Below are positions 11,955 through 23,780 of a stretch of DNA of 64,000 nt, piece after piece. Under the pieces are notes generated by a model. That model saw only the letters and a list, made by a program, of their open reading frames with translations, did no database searches and was not told the origin of the DNA. The position numbers and the translations under genes are program-made. Position 1 is the stretch's first letter. Every line of letters starts with the position of its first letter. This DNA comes from Anisus vortex (taxonomy: Eukaryota > Mollusca > Gastropoda > Planorbidae), in NCBI GenBank assembly GCA_949126835.1, contig OX421494.1:23272196-23336195 (forward strand), in the 5' to 3' direction.

Positions 11955-12714
11955 TCAAATATAGACTCCTAAAATAGACAAACAATGAATGCAGGGAATG
12001 TTTATTTACAATGTTTAACGTAATTTTTTTAAAATCCTCGAATAATTAAATATTGAAATGATTACCTTAATGTTAGATTTATATAAAGAAATAAAAATTA
12101 GACAATAATATTTGTTATACTGTATTACAAAACATAACTTGTTTGGCATCAGAATTGAATCAAACGTGGAAACGTTTTTTAATTAAAGGGAGATAATCAA
12201 CCCGTTTTTTTTTAAAGCTAGAATTATAATATTTTTTTTTCTTTTATAAAAGAATAAATGCTTACAGTTTATAACTTTAAAATGATCAAACTGTAAAAAA
12301 AAAATTGATAATTATATAAATAGTAAATTATTCAAAAAGTTATATGTATATTTTCAAACATTACATTAGCTACCCAGTTTGTATGATTACTACGTATCTT
12401 CAATGACTTTACTATAATTGTCACGTTAAACCAACAAGATTTAAAGTCTAAATCCCCACCTCTTCTCCGCCTCGTGTGATTAGATTTTTCAAACAGGTGT
12501 GGGAAGTCTTAGTCACCCCCGAGCTACGGCTCTCACCTAAACATACCCAAAGGAGGGGCAAGGATGTAAGAATCCGACGCGCCTCCTAATGGAATAAAAA
12601 AGACTAAATCACTATAATGGACTTCTCAGTTAAAAATGAGATATAAAATAACATTTGCCATTAAAAATCGCTCTGTGTACTAAATTTGGCACTCGTACTT
12701 TAGGTTGCCGACCC
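11955..12714 (-). mobile_element. Second hAT end plus internal duplicated segment
   Basis: Positions 12660-12714 are an inverted copy of the left end at 9374 (minus strand GGGGTCGGCAACCTAAAGTA). Segment 11955-12405 is a diverged direct repeat of 10380-10870. The region is therefore a mosaic of two related non-autonomous elements, and the partner end of this second copy was not found. Confidence 0.5.
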
Positions 12715-12852
12715 CGGGTTAACAGTGAAATAAAATCATCGAAAGTGAAAAATTGCGAGGGTGAAAAAAAAATAAGCCGACCGAGGAAGGGATGACATAA
12801 GTTGCATCAAGACAAAAATGTCAGAGAAAAACATCTTGAGGTGGAATGTAAG

Positions 12853-13275
12853 AATACAGCGACAGAAAATACTTCATGATTGATTGAAAGACTACAGAAG
12901 CAGAAAATACGCCATGATTGAATAAAAGACTACAGAAGCAGAAAATACGCCATGATTGAATAAAAGTCTACAGAAGCAGAAAATACACCATGATTGAATA
13001 AAAGACTACTGAAGCAGAAAATACGCCATGATTGAATAAAAGTCTACAGAAGCAGAAAATACGCCATGATTGAATAAAAGTCTACTGAAGCAGAAAATAC
13101 TTCATGATTGATTGAAAGACTACAGAAGCAGAAAATACGCCATGATTGAATAAAAGTCTACAGAAGCAGAAAATACACCATGATTGAATAAAAGACTACT
13201 GAAGCAGAAAACACCTCATTATTGAATGAAAGACTACAGAAGCAGAAGACACACAATGATTGAATGAAATAATAC
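12853..13275. repeat. 38-bp minisatellite, about 11 copies
   Basis: Units begin near TACAGAAGCAGAAAATACGC and repeat every 38 bp. Variants alternate (GCCATG, ACCATG, TTCATG), and the last copies are most diverged. Confidence 0.9.
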
Positions 13276-13581
13276 AGAGGCAGAAGACAGCCAAGTAACA
13301 GAGAGGAAGACAGCCAACAGAATGTTAGAAAAAAAACACTAAAATGATTCCGTCGTCTGCTCTATTAAGTTACTACCAATTTCCAGTAGCTGGTAACCCA
13401 GGGAATTTTGACACAACAGTCTAGAATACTCTAGAAGGTCTGATACCAGCTTTCCCTGGGGCCGACTTCTGCCCGAGAAAATTGGCTAAGAGCGAAAACT
13501 GGGGCGGGGACTAGAGACACAAAAAGAAAAAAAAGAGAAATCTTATTCTGTATACTCAAGGGAGAAATGAAGGAGACACAC

Positions 13582-13623
<42 letters not shown>

Positions 13624-13989
13624 AGGAATCGATGTTAAGCCATCGAGAGTGACCTCAACGTTGATTTAGAGAGAAAGCCATTAAAGAACTGTGCATTAAG
13701 CAATAAACAGTTCATTAAAGAAAACAGATGGACTTTCTGTAAGAATTCAATGACAATGTGTGTCAGATGAAAGAGAAGTTGTGACAAATAAAATAGATGT
13801 TGTGTATTGCTAACGTGACACAGTTATTTATATACTTCTGCTTCTTGACCCAGTTACATTTTTACCAATTACATTTGCCTACAACAATAGTAACACCAAG
13901 AGTTAAATCACCAAGACTAGAAACACCAGAGGACAGGAGGGCAAAGCGTAAGTAGTAATAATCCATAAAACATTGAATTCTAGCTTAGA
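13276..13989. other. Stretch with a GA microsatellite only
   Basis: A GA run at 13582-13619 is the only structured element seen. Confidence 0.5.
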
Positions 13990-14290
13990 AAGACAACACA
14001 ATAATAATCAGTTAAAATGCTCTGATAAACATAAGGGCAAAAAAAGTTTTCTTATTCCTTATGCGAGAACTAATGCATATAAGTACTCTTTCTTCCCGAG
14101 TGGCATCCGGGCATGGAATGGGTTGCCTGAACAAACCAGGAAAACCAGTAATTTAACATAATTTAAAATACAAATCAAAAAGCAGGACGAGGCTCAGATC
14201 ACTGATGAGCCTCAGCGTAGGATACAATCGTCGTCTTTAGAGAAGGAGCGTCTACATTAGTCCAAATTATATACGATAAAATAAGACAAG
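13990..14290 (+). pseudogene. LINE reverse transcriptase C-terminal tail (family T)
   Basis: The frame to 14161 carries YKYSFFPSGIRAWNGLPEQ, the C-terminal LINE reverse transcriptase motif, and is followed by the family T 3' UTR (CAGCGTAGGATACAATCGTC, GAAGGAGCGTCTACA) to about 14260. Upstream catalytic domains are missing. It is the best preserved family T coding remnant in the window. Confidence 0.75.
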
Positions 14291-15236
14291 TAATATGTAA
14301 CAGATCTAGATTTTCCACAGAATGTATCATAATGTTTTATAATCACGCTGCGTTTAAATTCTAGTGTATATAGTCTTAATTCGGATTGAAACATCACAAA
14401 ATCACAATTTGCTTTCATGACCCAGTATCGGATTACGTCCCTTGTAATTCTAAAACTCTGATCTTCTTATAATATATTCACAACAGTTTCATTTGTCTAA
14501 CAGATTTGGACAAGTAAGTGCGTAGCGTGGGTCAAGACTCTTCTAAAATTCCTTACATGTGTGTGGAAGGTCATTTAAAGTACACATATGTGTGTATGGG
14601 TTCGTGGTTCAAAATATTTGTCTGTATTATTATTAGGTTCGCCCCTGACCTCATGACATTGAGATGGAGTGATGGAGGGGAATAAGTGGGTGGGGGAAGA
14701 GTAAGGTAAGATTTGTCCATGGCTGTCGTTTATAATCAGATACAGTAAGAGGCTTACTCCCAGAGTGCTGGAGTGTGAGATGGCTGGTAGAGAGGCAAGG
14801 CATTCCCACTCCCACCCTCCAGTCCACAAGACAATAAATAAAGTTGTGACCTTATGCTGAACTTAATGATTCATTTATTTATGTTCAAATTCTTTTTCCT
14901 GGTGAAAACAAGGGGGAATTGGATTAAAATCATATAGAAACAGCAAGATCACATAAGAGGAGTCAATGATTTTGTTATCTAAACGAATGGAGCAGTGCTG
15001 CTTCTTTAGTTTCTAAACCCAAATACTTGTTATTGATGCTTGAAATCAACAAGAAATCATTTTTAAAAAGTTTTAATTAGAAATCCCGCTGTGTTGTTTT
15101 TAAAAACAACGGGTTCTGGGTTTAATTTTGCAGTCACGAACAGGATATAATTACAAGTTTTGATAAACAAAGTCAATGTTAAATAAGAAAATTATTAAAC
15201 CGAAAATCAGAGAAACGCGCACAATAACAACAACAT
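14291..15236. other. Stretch with nothing recognised
   Basis: Short frames only, without motif or splice support. Confidence 0.5.
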
Positions 15237-15835
15237 TTGACGTGGCAGAGCGTTCGGCTAGCGTACCTCTCTAAGGCAGGGGTCGGGAACCTTTTTGTCT
15301 TAGAAAGCCATGGATACCACATGTTTTGAAAAGTAATTCTGTGAGAGCCATACATTATGTTTAAAACTAAAAATTCAAGACAATGTGTGCATTTTTTTGT
15401 AATTTCAACACTAAAAGTACAATAATTACGTCTCTGAATTCTTCTGATGCTGAGCTGCAATAGACTTAAGCTCATTTGTAGAATGAAAGATTGATATGCA
15501 ATTAATATTTAGATCAAAAAGTCTTCAAAAATTATTTTTTTAATAATGGAACATTTGTCTGCGAGCCAGACGCAGCAATCATAAGCGCCACATCTGGCTA
15601 GCGAGCCATGGGTTCCCAACCCCTGCTCTAAGGTGAAGGCTAGGATTTCTTCTGGGACTGGAGGGTGTTCCTGAGTCTACTCAGCCTTGATGACTTTAGC
15701 TGGGGTAAAGTAAAAGCGGCTTAGCATTGTGCTGGCCACACAATTCCCTAGGGGCCACAGAAAGTGGTAAACGCTGATTCACTAGCCCTAAAGGTCAATT
15801 TGGCCTGACGGGATACTTTAATTAAAAAAAAAATT
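15237..15835 (+). repeat. SINE family A copy split by a hAT MITE
   Basis: The head (GTGGCAGAGCGTTCGGCTAG from about 15242) and the body (from 15626, GGTGAAGGCTAGGATTT through GGGGTAAAGTAAAAGCGGC to the tail GACGGGATACTTTAATT) belong to one SINE, interrupted at 15277-15625 by a MITE. The B box lies at or near the break and is not intact. Confidence 0.75.
15277..15625. mobile_element. Buster-type hAT MITE, 349 bp
   Basis: Terminal inverted repeats CAGGGGTCGGGAACC and GGTTCCCAACCCCTG bound the element. It is flanked by exact 8-bp duplications CTCTAAGG at 15269-15276 and 15626-15633, with TA at the centre as known for Buster-type hAT elements. A relative in opposite orientation lies at 58486-58830. 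There is no transposase; the 98-codon minus-strand frame across it is incidental. Confidence 0.9.
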
Positions 15836-16370
15836 AAAGCACAATGTAGTATGTTTTATAAACGTATATAGTGGCATTGCTCTACTGCATTGAACAGGTT
15901 ATAATTCTATTTGTCTGTGTGTTCATTGTAAATGTGTTGTAGGTCACACAGGCGGACTATTCTTTCTTATTTAGTTTCAAAGTTTATTTAATAACACAGC
16001 CATAAATAAGCAATGTAAAAACAAAACAAACAAAACAAACAAAACAAACATGAGGCGTTGGATTGAAAACAATAGAAGAAACACTTCACCGTGTTGCATG
16101 TTGGGAGTTTGGCCAGGGGCTAATCGCGCGCTATGTTGCCAGGTCATGGTGACCTTAGATAAATCCCAGATAGTGTTATTGTTTTTTTCCTATTGGATTG
16201 AATCAAATTACTTGTAAAACAAACAAAAAAGATAAATGAACAAACGTGTGTACACGGACAAAAAGGTTAATTGGTCCAAGCTATGAGCGGATTGTGTTGG
16301 CAGGACACGCGTCGTTGTAAATCAGAGCTCTGATAGATGGCAAAAAGATTAAAGCTCCTTCTTTACCATT
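15836..16370. other. Stretch with a short AAAC repeat
   Basis: An (AAACAAAC)n run near 16015-16050 is the only structure seen. Confidence 0.5.
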
Positions 16371-16374
16371 TTAA

Positions 16375-16447
16375 CACTTACAGTCCCGGGCGCGTATATA
16401 GCGGAACTGAAGGCAGCATAGATAGAAGTAGGTCGGTACGGGAAGGG
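16375..16447 (+). mobile_element. 73-bp piggyBac-like micro-MITE, copy 1
   Basis: The segment is bounded by TTAA on both sides (16371-16374, 16448-16451), with ends CACTTACAGTCCC and GGTACGGGAAGGG. A second copy of identical length lies inverted at 54060-54132. The TTAA duplication and CCCTT termini are hallmarks of piggyBac elements. Confidence 0.7.
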
Positions 16448-16874
16448 TTAACTTTTCCTATACAACATACATTTAAACTCCTGCATTTACAACCAATCAT
16501 TTTGCTCCTGCTTTACACTTGAAACTCGTGCTGCGCAGTTTAAACAATTACTCTACAATATAGTCTAGATTTAAACTCCTGCTTTACAATTCAACTCCTG
16601 AATTTCAATTAAGACTTATAATTCATAATGACTTATAATTCATGTTTTGCTAGCTTAGATTTAAACGTGTTCTGTAGACCGAAAGAAAGTCCCAAACTAG
16701 GCCGTTACTTCGGCAAATTAGCGTTTCAGTCGTACGGAACTCAGAAGTGCAAACATCCTGCAGGCAGATAGAGTTAGCTCTCCCTTAGAGTATTTATAGC
16801 TTATGACCAAATTACACAAGAGCAGTAAATTAATAAGAGTACACACATATGTAGTTACATCAAAGCGCTTAGTG

Positions 16875-17122
16875 CAGTGGTTCTTAACCTTTTGAAGTCG
16901 GGGAGCACTTTTGATCATGACAAAAATTTGGGGAGCACCGAAATCAAGGAGTAAAATAAACAAAAATACACATACGTACGACTTTTATTGAAAATAAAAG
17001 ATTATAACATAAGAGTCTATCTGATAGAGTAGGTGAAAGAACATTAAATTTTGAATTTCATAATTTCGCGGAGCACTTGCAACTACCTCTTGCTCCGCGG
17101 AGCACCGGTTAAGAACCACTGG
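16875..17122. mobile_element. Buster-type hAT MITE, about 248 bp
   Basis: Ends CAGTGGTTCTTAACC and GGTTAAGAACCACTG are perfect inverted repeats of 15 bp. GCTTAGTG flanks both sides (16867-16874, 17123-17130), one extra G lying inside the right copy. The duplication has a central TA. An internal GGGGAGCAC motif repeats near both ends in inverted orientation. Confidence 0.85.
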
Positions 17123-17130
17123 GCTTAGTG

Positions 17131-17740
17131 AAACAAAACACATAAAAACGGTAGGCTCGAAACAGCTGATACTTATAGCAAAGTTATTTAATCAGCATCG
17201 TACAGTAAGCATATGTGCATTAGTACTATATGAATTACTTGACTAGTTTACGGAAGTATGTGAGAATATTATTTACTACACGAAATATTATATTTAGTAT
17301 TACAGTAGGTTTCCACAATGTGTAGGCCTAAAGTGAAGTAATTACCAGTACCTTATAGTAATATGATGGACTCTTATACTTAATTAAATTTTATAGTATT
17401 CCTTTATTAGCCTATTATTAGGCACTAGACAAAGATGTACCAAAGCAAATGTTGACTTGCCCTATTCAAGTCCAGGGCGTGAGAAACTTCAGGGTATTGG
17501 TTTTGCTTTATGTACTGGTCAAGTTGTACCTAAGTACAGTAGACTGCACTTTAAGATATGTGCGCCGTAACACATGCATGTACAGTACGCTACATTACAG
17601 GAGGGGTGGGTGGGTTGTACAATTTAGATGCATTACAGGGCCGCCCTGATGAAGTTCGTCGTGGTTCGCATGCGTTCTGTTTGTCGGATCGTTGTCTCAA
17701 TGCCAGACCTACCATAACGCTTCATAAAAAATAAACACAA
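17131..17740. other. Stretch with nothing recognised
   Basis: No gene or repeat boundary supported. Confidence 0.5.
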
Positions 17741-17750
17741 TACTTCACTT

Positions 17751-18725
17751 TAAAGATGGGTCGCTCACTAAAGAACTGATCAACTGATCCGGGTCTTTTA
17801 AAGGAACGGATCCGAAAGCCGATCACTGTCAAAAGACTCGGATCAGTACTGATCCGTTCCCGTTCTGCATTTCGATATGTTGGTTTCCATAGTTCACTTA
17901 GAATCCGGATCTGACCCGGATCAGATCGATTCAGACCCGCTCAGTACTGATCGGATCAGACCCGATCAGTACTGATCGGATCAGACCCGCTCAGTACTGA
18001 TATGGGTCTGTACTGATCGGATCAGACCCGCTCAGTACTGATATGGGTCTGTACTGATCGGATCAGACCCGCTCAGTATTGATCGGCTCAGACCCGCTCA
18101 GTACTGATCGGCTCAGACCCGCTCAGTACTGATATGGGTCTGTACTGATCGGATCAGACCCGCTCAGTACTCATCGGCTCAGACCCTCTCAGTACTGATC
18201 GGCTCAGGTCTTGCTCAGACCCGCTCAGTACTGAATGGGTCTGTACTGATCGGTTCCCGTTCTGCATTTCGATATGCTGGTTTCGAATGTGAGTGATCGT
18301 ACAATTGCTGTCAATTGTAAATAATGTTGATGATACCATTTTTGCATTATAATTAGCCAATATGATTACAGTATTTTACATTTACCCTTTTAATTTTACT
18401 TATTAGGTGAAAAAAAAGGAATTATAGCTTAAAAACAAAAGTTTAATTATAATTAGTTTAGTAGCCTACAACTAGACAATTGAGAACAATTATTTCTTAT
18501 TTATATTTTTTTATGTTTTAAGTAAAAAAAAAAACGGCGTTTCAACAAGGGATCCAAGTTGTTTTTCTCTCCCCTTGACATCCAACATATAAAATTATGG
18601 AGGGAGGCGGGGGGGGGGGAAGGGTAAATTACTAAGTGATCCGTGGAACCGTTCAACGGATCCGTATCTTTTTAGTGAGCGCTAATTGAGCGGCGATCAG
18701 CATGGTGAACGGTTTTGCCCATCTC
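17751..18725. mobile_element. hAT-like non-autonomous element with internal array
   Basis: The ends are inverted: GATGGGTCGCTCACTAAAGA on the left and TTTTTAGTGAGCGC plus TTTTGCCCATCTC on the right. TACTTCACTT occurs on both flanks (17741-17750 and 18726-18735), covering an 8-bp hAT-type duplication. Both subterminal regions are rich in GGATCCG words. The interior includes a palindrome-rich tandem array. No transposase frame is seen. Confidence 0.7.
17930..18245. repeat. Palindromic 25-bp array inside the hAT-like element
   Basis: Units of about 25 bp (ACTGATCGGATCAGACCCGC plus five bases) alternate with longer units carrying ATATGGGTCTGT. The core CAGTACTG is self-complementary. Both borders carry the word CGTTCTGCATTTCGATATG (from about 17867 and 18249), so the array looks like an internal amplification. 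Confidence 0.85.
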
Positions 18726-18735
18726 TACTTCACTT

Positions 18736-19254
18736 GTCTTCGAGAAGAGCGTGTCGGAAAACGCCCGCGCTGAATTCTCTCCCCTCCCCTACCGCACATC
18801 TCTCCGCCACAGTGTCGTACTGGCGTGTCTGTCAAAACATCAGAGCCACAACTTCATACCTTCACCAGAAAAATGAGGGGGAGGAGGGGGAGGAAAGTTT
18901 CTCCAAGAGTTCATGCCCTCTAGAGGTCGTAATGCTCACGTTGGACTATTTGCCCCCAGAAGGGAATGGTCATGAAGAGAGGCAGCTTTCGGTAGAGAAC
19001 AAGAGGATGTGGTGAAGTAAAGAGATGTAGTTTTCATGTAAGCTGACTGGTGAGATGGTCAATGCTATTAGAAGTACCATATTGGATGAGTAGGGTGGGG
19101 CGGTTAGACACATTATCGGATACAGACTAGCGTTGTTGTTGAGTGGGCGGGTGGGGCGGATGGGGGCACTTATTATTGCGAAAGAGGAATGTAGGCCTAA
19201 AGTGAAGTAATTACCACTTAGGTAAGTAGGTAGGTAAGTATATAGATAGGTTAG
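18736..19254. other. Stretch with an unassigned short frame
   Basis: A 109-codon plus-strand frame (18686-19015) starts inside the hAT-like element and has no recognisable motif; I do not call it a gene. Confidence 0.4.
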
Positions 19255-19670
19255 TATCTAAATTTCCTGGTGTTGCCCGGGGGTGGGGGGGGGGGAGGTA
19301 ATAAAACAGGCTTGTATAAGCTACAGATAAAAAATTTCATCAACAATAATGAACAGAAAGCTATAGACTCTAGATCTAATTTATATATTGTAATCGGGTA
19401 AAAATTTGGCAAGTCTTTTTATTTAACAAAAATCTAAATTGCCCAGTGTTGCTCGTAGATTTACATTTTTAAAAAAAGTATTAATTGAAATTTTAAAAAA
19501 ATGTAGAAAAAAATGTATAGACTAACTGAAGAATCGAAGCCGGGTCGCTTGCATGGCAGTCCGATATGTTATCCACTCAGCTAGCGAGTACACATGTCCG
19601 ATTTGAAATCGCGAAAGTGTCATTAAATTAAGTAACATGACTGGTTGAACACACACACAGAGCTTTGTAT
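19255..19670 (-). repeat. tRNA-derived SINE-like element, family B
   Basis: On the minus strand the head near 19525-19600 has an A-box-like TAGCTGAGTGGATAAC and a B-box-like GGCTTCGATTC. The far end carries CCGGGCAACACCAGGAAAT. The layout matches 4621-5235. Confidence 0.6.
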
Positions 19671-20654
19671 ATATGGATATACATATTCAGGTAGCCTACT
19701 TACAGACACATTGGACATTAGTACAAATATAATGGAAAGCTATATAAGCAACCACAGTTCTATACATATATACCTACGAACATACATGTGCAAGTATACG
19801 TAGGCCTACACATATATACGCACACATTGTAGAAACATATACAAACAATCAAATACCGACATATAGTAATACTTTTATATTTATACACATACTTACATGT
19901 ATGAAAAATACATACTTATATATACATGCATCTATACATACATACACACATACCCACATACATGCATTGCATTTACACATCTAAACGCATACACACACTT
20001 ATATTTTCTCCATTTTCTAAACACAGACCACATTTGCTTTAACCATCCAGAACAGCCGTATTTTAAATTTTATACCCAAATAAAACATGGCTCTGTTGTT
20101 TTTTTTTAAAGTCTGGGAGAAGAGAAGTAGGAGAGCCACATCGAATCTGCGCTTGCATGGAGATGAGCACTGCGGGGATGGCTCTGTTTGAGACATTCCA
20201 GTGAAGATTTTTTTTTCTTTTCTTAAAAACACATTGCTCCTTGCACCTGGCTGGAAGCAAGGCGTCAGGTCGGTTTGCTAGAACGTTGATCCACGACCAC
20301 GCGTCTGCAGTTTGGTTTGTATAACCGACAATTCATTTTATTCTTTATTACCCAGGTTGATATCTTCTCATCTGAGCAAAAGTCGGCTTTAACTAAATCT
20401 ATTTTTTTTTACCAAATAGCTGAGTTAATTTTTTTAACTCTGACTTGATCTAATGTCTTCCAGATTGGCTTTTTAAAAAACATCTTTCAAGACATCGATA
20501 TGTTTGTGTGAGAAAATATCAGCCAGTATCTAAGGCATTAATGTACATAATAAAAAAGTACCTCAATTATATAGACCATGCTGATCTATGAGATTAGTGA
20601 TGCAGTTGTCTCAACAGCTTGTACTTTTCATAAGCTTATGTCACGTTAAAAAAA
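19671..20654. other. Low-complexity ATAC-rich stretch
   Basis: Degenerate ACATATATAC words dominate 19680-20010; the rest shows nothing recognisable. Confidence 0.5.
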
Positions 20655-20770
20655 GTCGGCTGGGCATTGTGCTGGCCACACATCCCCTAGTATGCCGTGG
20701 CCATAGAAACTGGTGAACGCTGCTTCAACAGCCCTATGATCAGTTTAACCCGAAGGGTACTTTACTATAT
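20655..20770 (+). repeat. SINE family A body fragment
   Basis: GCATTGTGCTGGCCACACAT, CTGGTGAACGCTGCTTC and CCGAAGGGTACTTTA match the body and tail of the copy at 15237-15835. The tRNA-like head is missing. Confidence 0.7.
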
Positions 20771-20789
20771 CACGTATCCTACCATCAGA

Positions 20790-21105
20790 AATGGGTAGAC
20801 ATCTAGGCACCGGGCTCGGCGAGACGGATTGTTGCTCACATTTCTTCTTCCCCACCGATTCTCGGTGGCTGCAATGAAATCTCTGACGCATACCAGGGGA
20901 ATTACCCGTGTGTTAGCCCATCAGTGTACTCTTAATGAGAGCGTATTGGTGGTTTACACACGTCGCCAGCTTCGAGGTCCATAGGTTCAGTACTACAGAA
21001 GTGGGGGACACTCACCAGTCCCTTAGACAATAAACTGGATTCGATTCCGGGACCTTCGAAACGGCAATCCAAGCCCGCTGTCAAATCACCGCGTCCCGTA
21101 CATCA
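20790..21105 (-). repeat. Possible further tRNA-like SINE
   Basis: A B-box-like word GGAATCGAATCC occurs on the minus strand near 21031-21042, preceded by GGGACGCGGTGATTTGACAG. No second copy was found in the window, so the call rests on the box alone. Confidence 0.3.
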
Positions 21106-22611
21106 ATATATGGATGGTCATTAGACTATTATCTGTAAAGTATTTCAATATTTTTAACATTTGAAATACACTTTTGAGAGATTAAATTTTGGCCGTAAAA
21201 ATTGACAACTTTTTGAAAAACAGTCCGATTTGTGAACTAGAAAGAAAAAAGAAAGAAACTCTATTTATTCAAATATGTGCTTGATGTTAGCTCAACGGCA
21301 TGTGTTATTGAAGAGTATAGAGACAACCCTGCCTTATGTTGGAAACATCGTTGCTTTATTTTCTTTATTACATTTTTAATAAAGTCGGAGCGATAACAGA
21401 AGAAAGCAGTGCGCAGGCTCTTACGGGCACTGGAACTAAAAAGTGAACATCGGTATAGCATGTCTGACGCTTTCTTGTGTGTTTATATGTTTTCATAGCA
21501 ACCTGTTTACTTGGTCAACAATCAGCGGCACTGTCTGCCGTGGCGTCGTGTGATATATATTTGTATACGTTAGCACTGATGCATTATTTATAAAATAACA
21601 TGATCTAGTTATATTGCTCTTGATTCTATATACCGGTACGTCTGGGCTATTAGTGCGATGCACTCTACAATCTAAATATTCTTGGAAGGATTATACTGTT
21701 ATCATTTCGTTTTGTTGGCGAAACAGAGGAAGCGATTCAATGATCCTCAGTTAGGATATTTTATCCTAATGTTCGTTAACTCTATTTGTAATTAAACTTG
21801 GCATTTAATTTTACCATTTTTGTCAATAAAATGTTCTAATTTTAATTCTTAATTGCTTTCTGGTTAATTGTACAAAATAAAAAGACAAACTCTTACTATT
21901 TTGATCTAAGCTGATAAATGAAGCCTTATGGAAATGTACATGAACTTACTAAGGTATGCAGAATTGACTTAAACAGATATGGAAGGCTTTTGGTAAATCG
22001 AATTAAACGTAGGCCTTAGAAGCTTAAGTAAATTTACCTACTCCGACGAGGGCTTCCGTAAATTTGCCCAAACCGATGAAGACGAGCATATTGATTAAAA
22101 CTTATGAAGGCGTCAATATAGACCCGACTGACCCATACGGATATAATAAAGCTTCAGTAAATGTGCATACACTAGTACAATAAGGGCATCTCGTTATAAC
22201 ACAAATGTATTTTGGAAAAAAGGTGTAAGCAATGGGGCCTACTGCTGCCCCACTACTGGCCTACTATAAGCGTTCTATTTGCCCTCAATTGGCCTACTAT
22301 TGGCTTACAATTATTCTACTAGAGATAGAATTATGTTCCTACGCCCTCGAAATAAAAGAAAAAGCTACATTAATAATACATTCTGACAGAACAAAAAAGA
22401 AACAAAAATATATAATCCAGCAAAAAGAACAACAACATTTAATTGTAAATACATTCGCTACATTGATCCATGTTTGCAACAAGGGGGCAAAGAAAAACAT
22501 ATATTATTCCTTGCAAGAAAATCAACTTGTCAAAATGTTCTCCCAATTTCAAGTTTCTGGAAGTACATGTATAGCCTACCAATTTTTTTTTTCAAAAATA
22601 TCTTTTTATTT
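21106..22611. other. Stretch with nothing recognised
   Basis: AT-rich with only short frames; the 155-codon plus-strand frame ending at 22699 has no motif. Confidence 0.45.
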
Positions 22612-22736
22612 TCATTTTACGTCCGCGCCCCCACGTCGCGGTGTAATTCCTCGTGTCGGAAGTCTAGAACTGAAACGCGTCAACTTAAAGTCAGTTTGAG
22701 TTCCCATCTTTCTGCTCTGCTGAGTAGCCCCGGTGC
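22612..22736 (-). CDS. Weak candidate terminal exon (CpG-rich)
   Basis: The minus strand has an acceptor-like TAATCATTCCACAG just before 22736, then an open frame to a TGA at 22612-22614 containing KMGTQTDFKLTRFSSRLP. An AATAAA lies directly beyond the stop (22610-22605). The segment is richer in CpG than its surroundings. No protein family is recognised, and the signal closely following the stop would be unusual, so this may be chance or part of a transposon. Confidence 0.2.
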
Positions 22737-22739
22737 CTG

Positions 22740-23490
22740 TGGAATGATTAGAACAGAGTAGACACCAGAGAGAAAAAAAAAGAGAGAATTTTAGGAAATG
22801 TGAGCTGAGCAAAGAGTTTTTTTTTTATTATAAGTATAAGTGTGCACACTCGGTAGTGGACGGAACACTCGCTCATTGCCTCAATTAGTGAATTGTGGAA
22901 ACTTACAATGTACCAGACACACAAAAAATTGAACGGTAGACAGGAATTCCATCCTTTTGATTCGTTTCTGATTTCCTTAAACGTCAGCAATTTATCTATG
23001 TAGAAGTAAATATCTTTGAAGATCAGTTTGGAACAAAAATAATTTTCCTTTTAGAAATTGTTTATTTGTTTTTTAGTTGTGTTCTAAACGAAATTTCACT
23101 TTTCCAAAAAATATTTTAAAACAGTACACATACATAATTATTATGATATAAATATAATTTATGTTTAAAGTGGTAGCTTCTGAAGTATGACCTCTGGTGT
23201 ATGGTAAAACAGACGGCATCATTCACGTTTCAGTGCAAATTATATTCGAGGCTGTGAGTATATCCCTCATATCATGTAACTATAAAAATATTTCTCAGTA
23301 ATAATAACTTTAAAGATGAGCCTAACGTTTACTAGTCTAGATCTTTCCGTTGATTTGTGGTTTTGTAGCTTAGGGTTTTTATGGGGTGATGTCTCTAGCC
23401 ATACGTCCGACCCTTCTCCTTTCTCATCCGGGCTTGGGACCGGCCATGACGGATTCGGTGGAAAGAAAAGGTCGACAACGACTAGTGGTG
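22740..23490. other. Stretch with nothing recognised
   Basis: AT-rich with no supported feature. Confidence 0.5.
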
Positions 23491-23494
23491 ACAA

Positions 23495-23780
23495 ATAAAG
23501 ACCTGGACCCCCTTGAACAGCAGATCGCTAGGCAAAAACGACGGTGGATATGACACAACATAAGAAAACCACATAGGACAAAACCCGACAGGATTTGGGA
23601 TGGAACTCCCAAGGAAAGAGACGGGTTAGTCGCCCTAAAACCAACAGGAGACGATCCTGCGAGGACGAAATGAAAAGCTGCAACCTTTCATGGGATGAAC
23701 TGAAAAAGGCTGCCCAGAATCGAGTGCGCTGGAGAACCCTTGTGGAGGTTTTCTGTTCTACAATGAACCAAATGAATTAA
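23495..23780 (+). pseudogene. RTE-like LINE C-terminal fragment
   Basis: The frame 23595-23780 contains RRSCEDEMK and WDELKKAAQNRVRWRTLVE, the C-terminal signature of an RTE-clade LINE protein distinct from the 5438-6178 copy. Upstream to about 23495 the same family continues in another frame (LEQQIARQKRRWI), so at least one frameshift or stop separates the parts. Confidence 0.75.

Noticed and set aside
18686..19015. 109-codon plus-strand frame
   Set aside because: It begins inside the hAT-like element end and has no recognisable domain or splice support.
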